Assembly (NCBI RefSeq): GCF_009730915.1
Contig: NC_052476.1
Coordinates: 124,001 to 188,000 of the forward strand
Origin: Dioscorea cayenensis subsp. rotundata
Taxonomy: Eukaryota > Streptophyta > Magnoliopsida > Dioscoreales > Dioscoreaceae
DNA: 64,000 nucleotides
Reading direction: 5' to 3'
Part shown: positions 23,893 through 33,758 of the stretch, one piece after another
Layout of the letters: each line of letters starts with the position of its first letter
How positions within the stretch are numbered: position 1 is the stretch's first letter
Notes under the pieces: generated by a model
Told to the model about the DNA's origin: nothing
Databases searched by the model: none
Seen by the model: only the letters and a program-made list of their open reading frames with translations
Made by a program: the position numbers and the translations under genes

Positions 23893-24194
23893 GGTATAAT
23901 ACCCGAATTGGTCCCTCAACTTTTCTCTCTTCTCTTTTGGTCCCTCTACTAAGAAATGCTCCCAACTAGTCCCTCTACTATTGAAAAAGGTCCAACTTAG
24001 TCCCTCTACTCTTAGTCTCTTCCAAACTAGTCCCTCTACTCTTGATAATACAGCCACTAGTTGGCCCATTTTAGAGTAAAAGTGACTAAGTAGAACTATT
24101 TTCAGGGTAGAGAGACTAGTTGGGAGCATTTTTTAGTAGAGGGACAAAAATGGAAGAGAGAGAAAAGTAGAGGGACCAATCTGGGTGTTATACC
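23893..24194. mobile_element. Mutator-type MITE with 9-bp target duplication
   Basis: This 302-bp element starts GGTATAATACCC and ends with ...GGGTGTTATACC; the arms match for about 100 bp each and contain repeated ggtccctctac words. It is flanked by a 9-bp direct repeat TAAAAATTA (23884-23892 and 24195-24203). Long TIRs plus a 9-bp duplication are the mark of Mutator-like elements. The repeated phrases lie in inverted order around a short core, so the transcript would fold into a hairpin. ORF 23890-24129 is an artefact of it. Confidence 0.85.
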
Positions 24195-24449
24195 TAAAAA
24201 TTAAGCAAAATCTCCGGTTATTGTTTTATCAGAAATACTCTTTATGGAAATGGAATCTAATGGAGGCCTTATGGTTTGATTCATGTGATAATCTTTTGAA
24301 CTCCTTTGCTAAAACTGAATTTTCTTTTCTTTTTTTAAACTCAGCTAATCACAATTTCTAAAATCATTAATTTCTTGATTAAGCAATGCATAACTTGTTG
24401 TGTTTTAATTTGAACCATTCTTCTGCTTTCTAAATCCACAATATATGTT

Positions 24450-24663
24450 GTGATGATATTACACTGACACCCGTTGAAGAAAAAGTCATCAAAGCCTATG
24501 GATGTCATATTGTTCTTGTAACTGATGGTCGTTTTAGATGGACTATTGTTGATGAATCTATTGTCTTCTTCCTTTCCTTCACTAGACTTGAAGTTTTGAG
24601 AGATTTATTGCATATGAATTGGTGTCCATTCGGCATGTTGATCTTAGGAAGAAGCTTGAAATC
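24450..24663 (+). other. Open-frame fragment of unknown origin
   Basis: About 70 codons are open, including TLTPVEEKVIKAYGCHIVL, without an ATG at the start. The frame is interrupted by the LTR insertion at 24664. I do not recognise it; it may be a gene or transposon fragment, or chance. Confidence 0.25.
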
Positions 24664-24928
24664 TGTTATGCCAAACACAGCATATTAATATGGAGAAAAA
24701 CAAAAGAAAAATAATAGCATACAGAGATTTACGTGGTTCGATCTATGCGACCTACGTCCACGGGGAGATAAAGATTTCTTATTCTTCTCTTTCGAGGGAA
24801 AGAACTCATATAGATGATACAGAAAAAAAACCCTATATATATCCGAATTAAAATAAAATACTATAACCCACAATGGATCAGTCAGTCTGTCCAGTCAGTT
24901 GGGGAGGCCCAAGCCAAAAGCCCAACAC
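24664..24928. mobile_element. Small solo-LTR-like insertion (~265 bp)
   Basis: It begins TGTTATGCC and ends ...GCCCAACAC, with AAATC directly repeated at 24659-24663 and 24929-24933, a 5-bp duplication. The right boundary is off by one base from a TGTT...AACA ending, so the exact end is uncertain. It contains ttacgtggttcgatc and cctacgtccacgggg, words close to one in the 374-1478 solo LTR. No coding sequence. Confidence 0.6.
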
Positions 24929-25559
24929 AAATCTTCATTGAATTCTCTAATTTAGGATTAACTCCTTAAATTCGGGTCGAGTCATAATTTGGATAGGGTT
25001 ACCATCACAATCAAATTCAATGCATCTCAACAAATATTAACTATGCATCTACATTATAAAGATGAGTGGGGTTATGGTAGCCAAAAATAACATACGTCAT
25101 CCTTCACTTTGAACAATATAATCATTGCAATTACTGAGAAAGAAGTCAGGCGGCCAGTAGCATAGAGAATTAAGTATCATAGCAGGGTTGATGATATCTA
25201 CCCCTAGCTCCCTCTGGAATAGATGGTCATGGAGCTAGTATAGAATCAGTGGGTATGACCAGGCAAGTCAACCACTTCTTACCCATGAAAGAGTCTATGT
25301 TTCATGGATACATATCATGTTTATATTGTGAACAACCCTATGAAATAACAATAATAAAAAAAAATAGTGAGAAATGAAAATTTGATAAAAAATAGATTAT
25401 GCTAGAATTAAATCTTGCATGTGTATCCGGGTTTTTTTCATTTTTTTCTCTCATGGTTGTTGTATGTCACCAGATATTTTTTATGGTAACATACAATGTG
25501 AAAGTCTGACTTGTTAGGCAATACAGCTGTGTATACAGCTGTCTATCCATCTTTTGTAT

Positions 25560-26935
25560 ATCAGCCATACCTTCAGAAGTCCGATGTGATGCTTAATGGC
25601 AAGAATTATAAGGCGTGGTCCTCCACCCTTCGCGTGCTCCTCCAAGGCCTTAATCTTTAGGGTCATGTCAAGGTTGTCAGACCCGGCCTCGGCAATGACC
25701 CCTCTAAGCCCGGGGGTCAGGTCATGGGTTCGGCTAGGGTCGAACCGAAAGTCAATAATTAAATATAAAAAATATTATAATAATTAATAATGAGCAAATA
25801 TAATATTAAACCCATAATTATATTATAAAAACCTACTCAAATTTGATATTTAAATTGATAAATGATCTTATATACAGTAGAGTTTTCTAATTATGTCATT
25901 TATTTTTACATTTTTTAAGTATTTACAAATTGAATATATTAATATATAATTATCGAACTTCTCTCGGTGTTATTTATTTATTTATTTGTTTATTGGTTGA
26001 TTTTAGTTAAAATAAATAAGAAATTAATTCACTAATTCTTATATCTCAATTGAGTTTCTATTTTGTTTTAAATTTTCTTATATTTTTTATTTAATTAGAA
26101 TACTTTTAATTTTTATATTTTTTTATAATAAAAATTAAACTCATTTATTGTTTTATTTTTCTTAATAAATTAAATTTTTTTAGAAAGTATTTACATAACA
26201 CATTAATATATTTTTATTTTTTTAAATGTTAATTTTTTTGTTGGTATGTTTATGATATATATATATATATTATAATTTTATTTATTAATTATAAATTATA
26301 AATTAATATTAATAAATATACACGATTTTTGTGGTTTCTAATGAGAAAAATAATAATAAATTATAAATATTGTAAAAAATTAAACATTAGTAGCCGATTG
26401 ACCCGTGCCGGTCAACTGGGTTCTCAGTTGAACAGCCTGGTCATCAGGGTTAACACCGGGTTAACACCTGGGTTTTTAATACCCCGGGTCAATGGGAGTA
26501 TCCCGGGCCGGCCACATGGCTGGGCTCCCGGTTTTTCCGGTTGAATCGGCCGGGCCGGTCCGGGTCTGACAACACTGGGTCATGTTGATGGTACCCAACC
26601 GGCTCCGGTTTCTTCTACTGTAATCTCCACAGGCTTCTCTCAGTCTACTGTTACTAGTGTGTCTTCTTCCCCAAGACTTGGCCAAGTGGACTGAGGATGA
26701 TTCTCGCACGATTGCTATCATTTGTCAATCGTGCGAGCTTCCTATTCGTTTGGCAGTCTGTGATTTTCCTACCGCTAAGGAGATCTAGGATCACTTACGC
26801 ACACTTTATCTTCCCTCCAATCAGGCATGGCGCTACTCCTAACTACAGACTCTCACTGTCACCTACCAGCGTGAAAGCTCTGTCCAGGATTTTTTCACAG
26901 CACCCAATGATTTATGGCGTTAGTATGCTGAGATG
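25560..26935 (+). pseudogene. Dead Copia-type gag fragment, split by a hAT element
   Basis: On either side of the hAT insertion the sequence reads as a gag of the Ty1/Copia type. The left part gives LNGKNYKAWSSTLRVLLQG and then GHV; the right part gives GHVDGTQPAP and, after frame changes, KWTEDDSRTIAIICQS, DHLRTLYLP and ESSVQDFF. There are stops and frameshifts. No LTRs, protease or polymerase were found next to it, so it is an isolated remnant. Confidence 0.75.
25669..26577. mobile_element. Non-autonomous hAT-like element, 909 bp
   Basis: The element is flanked by an 8-bp direct repeat GGTCATGT (25661-25668 and 26578-26585). Its ends, CAAGGTTGTCAGACCCGG and the inverse of CAGTGTTGTCAGACCCGG, are near-perfect TIRs. 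The subterminal parts are G+C-rich with repeated ggttaacacc and ggccgggccgg words, while the ~600-bp core is extremely AT-rich and has no transposase. The 8-bp duplication and CA-start ends fit the hAT superfamily. Excising it rejoins the gag frame at GHV, which confirms the boundaries. Confidence 0.88.
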
Positions 26936-27956
26936 ACAATAAAAAAATATCATATATAATGGACAGACTGAGATATATTTGGGGCATAAAGAAGGACACT
27001 ATTAAACGGCATATCACCATCATCATCATTAAATGAATCCCAAGATTACAACCTGAAGAAATTTTCCAAAACTTGTGTTGGCACGTGTTCAATATTAAAC
27101 GGCTTAAGAGCATTCAGGACATGGATATTTTGTTACCCAGTAAGGCCTCATTTTAGTATTTTTTTTCTTTAATTCCAATGATACACCACTAATTAAATAC
27201 ATTCATACCAGATGATTATTATTATTGTTGCTGTTGTTGTTGTTACATATCTTTCTAATTTTACATTTTGCCTTTTCTTTTATTTGAAGGTGTTGAAACT
27301 TATTTCAAGTAAGTGGATAAGGATGAGAGGTATGAACTATTACTTAATTTCTTGTTTACTTCATGATCATCATTTCACCCAAAGTGCTCACTGCTTATAT
27401 AGATTTACTTAACTATTTATTTATTTTAAAAATGGATAAATAACATGTAATAAAATAAAGCACAAACTATACAAATTTATATTTATTTTCAAATTCTAAT
27501 CTCCCGGGTAAAATGACATCATCTTTAGCTTTTACAAATTCACTAATTTGGATACTTGTTTTGTACATATAATATTGTTAGATTTACATTTTTTTTTTAA
27601 TTTCATTATTAAAAAAAGGTTACAGATCAATTGTTTGATATTCATAATTTCTAGAATTTTTTTTAAACTAGTCGCCGATATTTATAATTAAAAAAAAAGA
27701 AGCAAATTCTTAACTTTTTATAAAACATTTATCATTATTTTATTATTTTTTTAATGATCCATCTTTCATTTAATCTAAAAAGCTTATGTTTTTTACATTT
27801 TTTTATTTATTATTAGGACTGTACATTTATTTATCGTAATAAATATTTGACAATAAATTTCATTGATTGCATGTGTACAAACTTCGTTATATCGTAATTA
27901 TTTAAAAAAAAAAATGATATAAACCACATTCATTACACAAAAGTTTCATAAATGCT
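26936..27956. other. AT-rich sequence up to the gap
   Basis: No gene is supported here. The sequence has simple A/T runs, a short (GTT)n at 27228-27243, and no repeat that I can pair with another in the window. Confidence 0.5.
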
Positions 27957-28956
27957 NNNNNNNNNNNNNNNNNNNNNNNNNNNNNNNNNNNNNNNNNNNN
28001 NNNNNNNNNNNNNNNNNNNNNNNNNNNNNNNNNNNNNNNNNNNNNNNNNNNNNNNNNNNNNNNNNNNNNNNNNNNNNNNNNNNNNNNNNNNNNNNNNNNN
28101 NNNNNNNNNNNNNNNNNNNNNNNNNNNNNNNNNNNNNNNNNNNNNNNNNNNNNNNNNNNNNNNNNNNNNNNNNNNNNNNNNNNNNNNNNNNNNNNNNNNN
28201 NNNNNNNNNNNNNNNNNNNNNNNNNNNNNNNNNNNNNNNNNNNNNNNNNNNNNNNNNNNNNNNNNNNNNNNNNNNNNNNNNNNNNNNNNNNNNNNNNNNN
28301 NNNNNNNNNNNNNNNNNNNNNNNNNNNNNNNNNNNNNNNNNNNNNNNNNNNNNNNNNNNNNNNNNNNNNNNNNNNNNNNNNNNNNNNNNNNNNNNNNNNN
28401 NNNNNNNNNNNNNNNNNNNNNNNNNNNNNNNNNNNNNNNNNNNNNNNNNNNNNNNNNNNNNNNNNNNNNNNNNNNNNNNNNNNNNNNNNNNNNNNNNNNN
28501 NNNNNNNNNNNNNNNNNNNNNNNNNNNNNNNNNNNNNNNNNNNNNNNNNNNNNNNNNNNNNNNNNNNNNNNNNNNNNNNNNNNNNNNNNNNNNNNNNNNN
28601 NNNNNNNNNNNNNNNNNNNNNNNNNNNNNNNNNNNNNNNNNNNNNNNNNNNNNNNNNNNNNNNNNNNNNNNNNNNNNNNNNNNNNNNNNNNNNNNNNNNN
28701 NNNNNNNNNNNNNNNNNNNNNNNNNNNNNNNNNNNNNNNNNNNNNNNNNNNNNNNNNNNNNNNNNNNNNNNNNNNNNNNNNNNNNNNNNNNNNNNNNNNN
28801 NNNNNNNNNNNNNNNNNNNNNNNNNNNNNNNNNNNNNNNNNNNNNNNNNNNNNNNNNNNNNNNNNNNNNNNNNNNNNNNNNNNNNNNNNNNNNNNNNNNN
28901 NNNNNNNNNNNNNNNNNNNNNNNNNNNNNNNNNNNNNNNNNNNNNNNNNNNNNNNN
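27957..28956. other. Scaffold gap of 1000 N
   Basis: It is exactly 1000 undetermined bases, which suggests a fixed-size placeholder instead of a measured distance. Any transposon end or gene in it is invisible. Confidence 0.99.
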
Positions 28957-29236
28957 TTTGTGAATATTAGAAATTTGAAAATTAGAAGTTTGAATTTAAA
29001 TTTTGTAGATATATTATATAATAATTTTATTAAAATAATTTAAGATTTTATTAAATAAATATGTTTTAATGAAATATATAAATTTAAATAGTTAATAAGT
29101 TGTATGAAATAATTGTGAGTTCCATAATAATAACTAAAAATATTAATAAATAAATATTTATTGAGTATATATATATATATATAATATTATGTTAATGTTG
29201 AAATAATATTTAATAAATATATTAAAAATATATATT
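28957..29236. other. AT-rich sequence right of the gap
   Basis: It contains (AT)n at 29166-29184 and no gene. It is possibly the AT-rich core of the element whose GC-rich end follows, by analogy with 25669-26577. Confidence 0.4.
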
Positions 29237-29467
29237 ATATTTTTTGGGGAATCCCCGCGGGGCACGGGGCCGGGGAATCCCCGAGGGGAGCGGGGCGGGG
29301 ATTCCCGTGGGACGGGAGACCATTCCCGCCCCCGCCCGCCTGGCTAGGCGGGAGGACTTTTTTCCCCGCCTCCCCGCCCTGCAGGGGGACGTTCGGGGAA
29401 TCCCTCGCCCGTTGGGGCGAGGGCTCCCAGGGATCGGGATTCCCCGCCCCACCCCCATTCCTAACTT
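29237..29467. repeat. GC-rich subterminal repeat block, probable hAT-type transposon end
   Basis: About 230 bp is abruptly G+C-rich in an AT-rich region and built from repeated, self-complementary gggaatcccc and gcggggcgggg words. Runs of four or more G occur on both strands. This pattern is known at the ends of some plant hAT elements, but no target duplication or partner end is visible, so the assignment is tentative. Overlapping ORFs on both strands here are low-complexity. Confidence 0.5.
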
Positions 29468-29470
29468 CAA

Positions 29471-30383
29471 TTAAACTAACAAGAGCAAACACAGAACAAA
29501 CACCCAAAGCGACAAAGACACACCACAAAAAGTGATACAAGGACTACGTACCAAAAACAGACCACCTGAGGATACAAGGCCATCCTCCAGACCATACAAA
29601 TAACAAACACTATCCCGCAGCCAGAACAAGTGCCTCCTCGGCAGCAGCGTCCTCCCTAGTCGAGCACCCCCTCGAACCAAGAAACTCAAGGTTATGCTTG
29701 ACATTAGCCATGTACTCCACCCCCACCAAGGGTGCCTTCCTTCCATCCTGAAAATGTGTCCCATCTAATATAGCCAAGGCTACGAATGGCCAAACAACAA
29801 TTGGAAGAGGAATAAAACACCAGCCCACTTCACAAATCAGAAAAGAATTAACAAAAACTAGGCTGACATTAACACTAGCAGTAGCTTGGCCCATCAATAA
29901 ATCTAGCCCAAGAACAATCAAAAGTGGATCTCCAATCCACTCAAAGCGTCACGTGAGGCAACCTGCGGCCCCCAAGATCCCGTGGTCAAAAACCTCAACC
30001 AGCTGTTGGGCGCCACCTGTAGGCCTCACATAATCCTGCAGAGTTATTGCACTCTCGACACAACACTGCCTCGAGATCTGCGACCGCTCTAAATCCCAAC
30101 TCTTTGACTGACTACGCTCGGGGAACTGATCCCGCTTCCGACCGTCGGTCCGACCAACGTCACCATCCTCTCCGATCCAACCAGCGTCACCATCCTCTCG
30201 GGTCATCGCCACCCGAGCAGAGCTCAATTGGAGAAGCACGTCTCCAGCACTGTGGGAGCAAGGCTCCACTATCTCAGGCAGTCCACAAGGAATCGCCGAG
30301 CCGCCGTTGTGGGAGCAAAGCTCAACCACCTCCGGCAGCACACCAGCAATCCTGAGGCCCTGCCCCCAACCTGAGCAAGGCAT
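29471..30383 (-). pseudogene. Downstream, frame-shifted part of the repeat-motif ORF
   Basis: In another frame than the upstream ORF, 29949-30383 reads LPEVVELCSHNGG and PEIVEPCSHSAG, the same motif as in the upstream part. Further fragments follow at 29610-29921 (LDLLMGQATASVN...) and 29471-29764. I take them as remains of one reading frame, broken by small indels. Function is unknown; it may be transposon-derived. Confidence 0.4.
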
Positions 30384-30961
30384 GACTGGATAAACACTTC
30401 TCCATCACTGTGGGAGCAAAGCTCCACCAATTTCGGCCGAACACCAGACAACAATGGGCTTCCGTCGTGGGAGCGGAGCTCAACCACCTCTGGCGACTTT
30501 CCCGGCAGTCCTAAAGCCCCGCTGCCAACCACTCCGGCATGGGAGCCCCGCCCCACGCTCGCGCCAAGTGGCCTGTCCTCCATTCCGCCATCGAGGAGAC
30601 CAAGGTCCATACTGACGTGGGAGCCCCGCTCCACCATAACCTCAACTAGACCATCTTCCACCCCCACCTCGCGAGAGCCAAGCTCCACCGCCGCACACTT
30701 CCCAGGAAAGTAGACGAACTCATCTACAACCTCTAACAGCTCCACGATGGCCTCCCCACCGCCTTCTTCAACCCTATGAAAAGCATCCACGCTCAACTCT
30801 GATGATGCACACTCCACCCCAAACAGCGAATCCAAGGTTAAGACGTACTCACCCTCATCTTCCTCCTCGCCAACATCCTCAAGGTGACGAGGAGAGAGAC
30901 ACAAAGGTACGAAGACCGGCCGGTCATCTGGGTCGAAGGTGAGACGAACGTCGCTACCCAT
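30269..30961 (-). CDS. Unrecognised ORF with repeated V-E-L-x-S-H motif (5' part)
   Basis: The ORF of 230 codons starts MGSDVRLTFDPDDRPVFVPL. It is G+C-richer than its surroundings and acidic in the middle (EEEDEGEYV). From about residue 90 a short motif recurs: VELGSREVG, VERGSHVSM, VGRGSHAGV, VELRSHDGS and VELCSHSDG. The DNA equivalents appear as gtgggagc(a/g)(a/g)agctc blocks. The same motif continues downstream in another frame, so this is probably the first part of a longer, broken gene. I do not recognise the family. It could belong to a transposon, given the context. Confidence 0.4.
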   Translation of the reverse strand: MGSDVRLTFDPDDRPVFVPLCLSPRHLEDVGEEEDEGEYVLTLDSLFGVECASSELSVDAFHRVEEGGGEAIVELLEVVDEFVYFPGKCAAVELGSREVGVEDGLVEVMVERGSHVSMDLGLLDGGMEDRPLGASVGRGSHAGVVGSGALGLPGKSPEVVELRSHDGSPLLSGVRPKLVELCSHSDGEVFIQSCLAQVGGRASGLLVCCRRWLSFAPTTAARRFLVDCLR

Positions 30962-31156
30962 CCTCTCCCCTTTTAATATTTATTGTTCTTGAGAAAAATG
31001 AAAAAGAGCACACTTGTTCATTAATTTCTGAAAATTCATCAATAATTTTGTATGTTTTTTCAAAATTTAATTTCTGATTTGAGTAAATTTTTAAAAATTC
31101 TTACATATTTAATCTTTCCATAAATCTTTTTATTGGAAAATTTATATGTGAGTGAT

Positions 31157-31168
31157 ATTGCACATATA
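31157..31168. repeat. 12-bp target duplication (left) of the SINE
   Basis: ATTGCACATATA here is repeated exactly at 31368-31379, directly after the A-rich tail of the SINE. Confidence 0.85.
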
Positions 31169-31367
31169 GCCAATGGCCTTTGGGTCAATTGGCATCGGGT
31201 CCATTGGGTAAGGTATTTATTTCGGAGAGAACCCGGGATCGAACCTCATAGCCTACTCAAAGTGAGAGTATGTGAGTCGGCGTTGAGATTTGCTCCCCAC
31301 ACGTGCACGTTCCTGTGTTATGGTGCTTGTCACCTTTCTCAAAAAAAAATAAATAAATAAATAAATA
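31169..31367 (+). mobile_element. tRNA-derived SINE, 199 bp, with target duplication
   Basis: A tRNA-like head has a box-A-like TGGGTCAATTGG near 31190 and a box-B-like GGGATCGAACC near 31230, the RNA polymerase III promoter pair. The body ends in an A-rich (AAAT)n tail at about 31339-31367. The 12-bp flanking duplication ATTGCACATATA is exact. All are hallmarks of a non-autonomous retroposon mobilised by a LINE. The exact duplication suggests a fairly recent insertion. It is not a working tRNA gene. Confidence 0.88.
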
Positions 31368-31379
31368 ATTGCACATATA

Positions 31380-32018
31380 TGTGCATCAGGGATGTCTCTA
31401 AAGTAATTTATTGCATCATTATTTAAACGACTGCTATTTTTGATGCTAATTCTCTCACTCTTTGCAATCAGAGTTTTTATTTATAGTGAAAAGTGATCAC
31501 ACAGTGGTTGTTATATTTGATTTAATGCCCACAATATAAATATTTCTATATTTTAAATATAAGAATGGCTGTAAATAACCACCTCTCAATTTATAATTAG
31601 TTGAATATCTTATATAATTTGGGTATAATTTGGAAACTTTCAGATTTTTTTTTTAAGAATAAATATATATATATATATATAGGAACTTTACTTTGATTTT
31701 TTAAAAAATATTTATAGAAATTTTTAACTACTTATTTATTTCAAAATAAATAAATTTAAAAGGAGCATACAAAATAAAATACATTTTTAAAATATACTAA
31801 TTACCTATTTTTCAGAGTAAAATGTTATTATGACCCTTACTAACACTAACAGGACATAAATGTAATTAACTAACTCAAGAGGGGGGTTTTACGCAATTTA
31901 AATATTTAACAGGGGTGTCTACGTAAATAATCCCATCTTCTACTGCTATAAGTCTATAACCACCTCTCACCATCACCACCTCCCCAACCTCTCTCTTGCT
32001 CCTCCTCGTTGTCCTCTA
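31380..32018 (+). promoter_or_regulatory. Upstream region of the DUF3511 gene
   Basis: It is AT-rich with (TA)n at 31666-31681. A TATAAG at 31947-31952 lies 72 bp before the ATG in a pyrimidine-rich leader; this is a plausible but unproven TATA box. Confidence 0.45.
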
Positions 32019-32285
32019 ATGGAGAAGAGTAGATCGTTTCCGAAGTACTCATCGTCCTATTCCGGCAGGTTCGGCTACGAAGAACGCGCCAAATCCTACA
32101 GCTTCAACGGCCCAAACGGCAAGCATGAAGGTTTTGCCAGCTCCGGCGACCCAGAGCTCAAGAGGAAGCGCCGGATCGCATCGTATAACATGTTCGCCAT
32201 GGAAGGCAAGCTGAAGTCCTCCTTCCGCACCGGCTTCAAGTGGATCAAGACCAAGTTCTCCGATGCTCGCTACGGCGGCGTCTGA
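32019..32285 (+). CDS. DUF3511 domain small protein
   Basis: The intron-less gene encodes 88 aa. The C-terminal half contains ELKRKRRIASYNMFAMEGK and FKWIKTKFSDARYGG, the conserved core of plant DUF3511 proteins. The N-terminal half is rich in Ser, Tyr and Gly. The size matches the family. Codons are G+C-rich at third positions, unlike the surrounding DNA. No signal peptide or membrane segment is seen, and the molecular function of the family is not known to me. Confidence 0.92.
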   Translation: MEKSRSFPKYSSSYSGRFGYEERAKSYSFNGPNGKHEGFASSGDPELKRKRRIASYNMFAMEGKLKSSFRTGFKWIKTKFSDARYGGV

Positions 32286-33689
32286 TGCCTTGCTTGTGTT
32301 TGTGAAAATTACTCAAAGGGATTGGATTCACAAGGTTGGTTTTTGTTTGGTTTGGTTGCGCGCAAAGTGTTTGTGAAAATTACTCAGAGAGTTTCACAGG
32401 GTTTGGTTGTTGTTTGGTTTGTTTGCTCTCAAAGTGTTTGTGAAAATTACTGAGAGTTTTTTAGAGGTTGACTCTGGTTCTGAAGGTGTTTGTGATTATT
32501 ACTGAAAGGGTTTTCACTGTGAAAATGTAAATAGTGTTGTGAATTTGTTTTGTTTGGTTTGGATTTTTTTGGTTTTATATATAATGAATATTGATTAAAT
32601 AAATAAATAAATATTTTTTATTACATATTTCGACAAGTCATGTCAGGAGCGGTGTGATCGGTTAAAAAACCATTGCGTATCAACATGCTTAATCAATCAA
32701 CCATTGGATAGTCCAATGGTTCAAATTCCCTGACACTACTCTATGTACTATTTATATACTATTTATCCGAGATTTTTATATTATTTTTATATTATATATA
32801 TATACTGTATATTCAGATTTCAGTACTGTTCGATATTGTTTATGTCTAAAAAAAAGGCACTTGTCGTCTACTATTATAAAAAAGACATACTTAAGAAAAA
32901 AAAATATTTATAAAATAGAAATTTAAGTAAAATTTTAATTATAAAAATATTTTGAACTACCTTATCCAAATTTGAAACACCATCTTGTCAATTTTTTTTT
33001 AAAAAAAAAACAATGTTTGGATCCAACGTTACTTGTTTGACAGCACAAAATTGTTGTAATATTTTTTTTTACTTGTCCGACATAGAAAAATAAAATCTAC
33101 GATGTATTTGGCAGACACATCAGCAAGCCCTCACCGAAATTATCTCAGTGCCCTCTCGTTGAAAGGAAATAAAACCGAGGTATTCAAATTGATACAAATT
33201 GAAATTAAGTGTTCAAAATGAAATAAATACATACTTAAGTACGTACAGTACAAAATAACCCTTGTGGAAAGGTTTAAAAATAGCATCATAAATAGTAATA
33301 CTACTTGAAACCATGTCCATGCATCCAAAATTAGTTGGGCGAGTTTTTGTTTTATATTTTTTGTTAAAGGGAGTGTAAATCACCTTCAACAGTTGAAAGT
33401 TATAATTGGGTAAATTGCTGTTATTATGATGACCGGATGGTTCAGATTAACAAAATATACAATTTTTTTAGTATTTATATCACTGTTTACAATACTATTT
33501 AACGCTACATGTTAATTTTTGATTTCACTATTTATAAAGATGGATAATTTACAACTATTGGATTCAAATCTATCTGTTTACAATCCAATAGGAGGAACGT
33601 ATGTAAAAAGACCAATCCTCCATATATATATATAATTTATTATAAAAAATTGGAAATTTCAATATAATTAACATAATTTATAGGGGCTG
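32286..33689. other. DUF3511 3' region and spacer
   Basis: Directly after the stop, about 220 bp contain several copies of gtgtttgtgaaaattactc with variable linkers (32303, 32369, 32435, 32485), probably within the 3' UTR. The rest is AT-rich spacer without a gene. Confidence 0.55.
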
Positions 33690-33758
33690 ATGTGTAAAAA
33701 TCCAGACACAAATATAGATAAAAAAATCCCGCCTAGAGTATCAGCTTATCTACCATCC

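Noticed and set aside
27952-29043. A 363-codon open frame across the gap
   Set aside because: It is made of the 1000 N placeholders and a short real tail; no evidence of coding.
29222-29540. Pro/Gly-rich ORFs on both strands in the GC-rich block
   Set aside because: They arise from repeated gggaatcccc words without stops; low-complexity and unlike a protein.
31185-31245. A tRNA gene from box A/B matches
   Set aside because: No cloverleaf or anticodon arm can be built; A-rich tail and target duplication identify a SINE.
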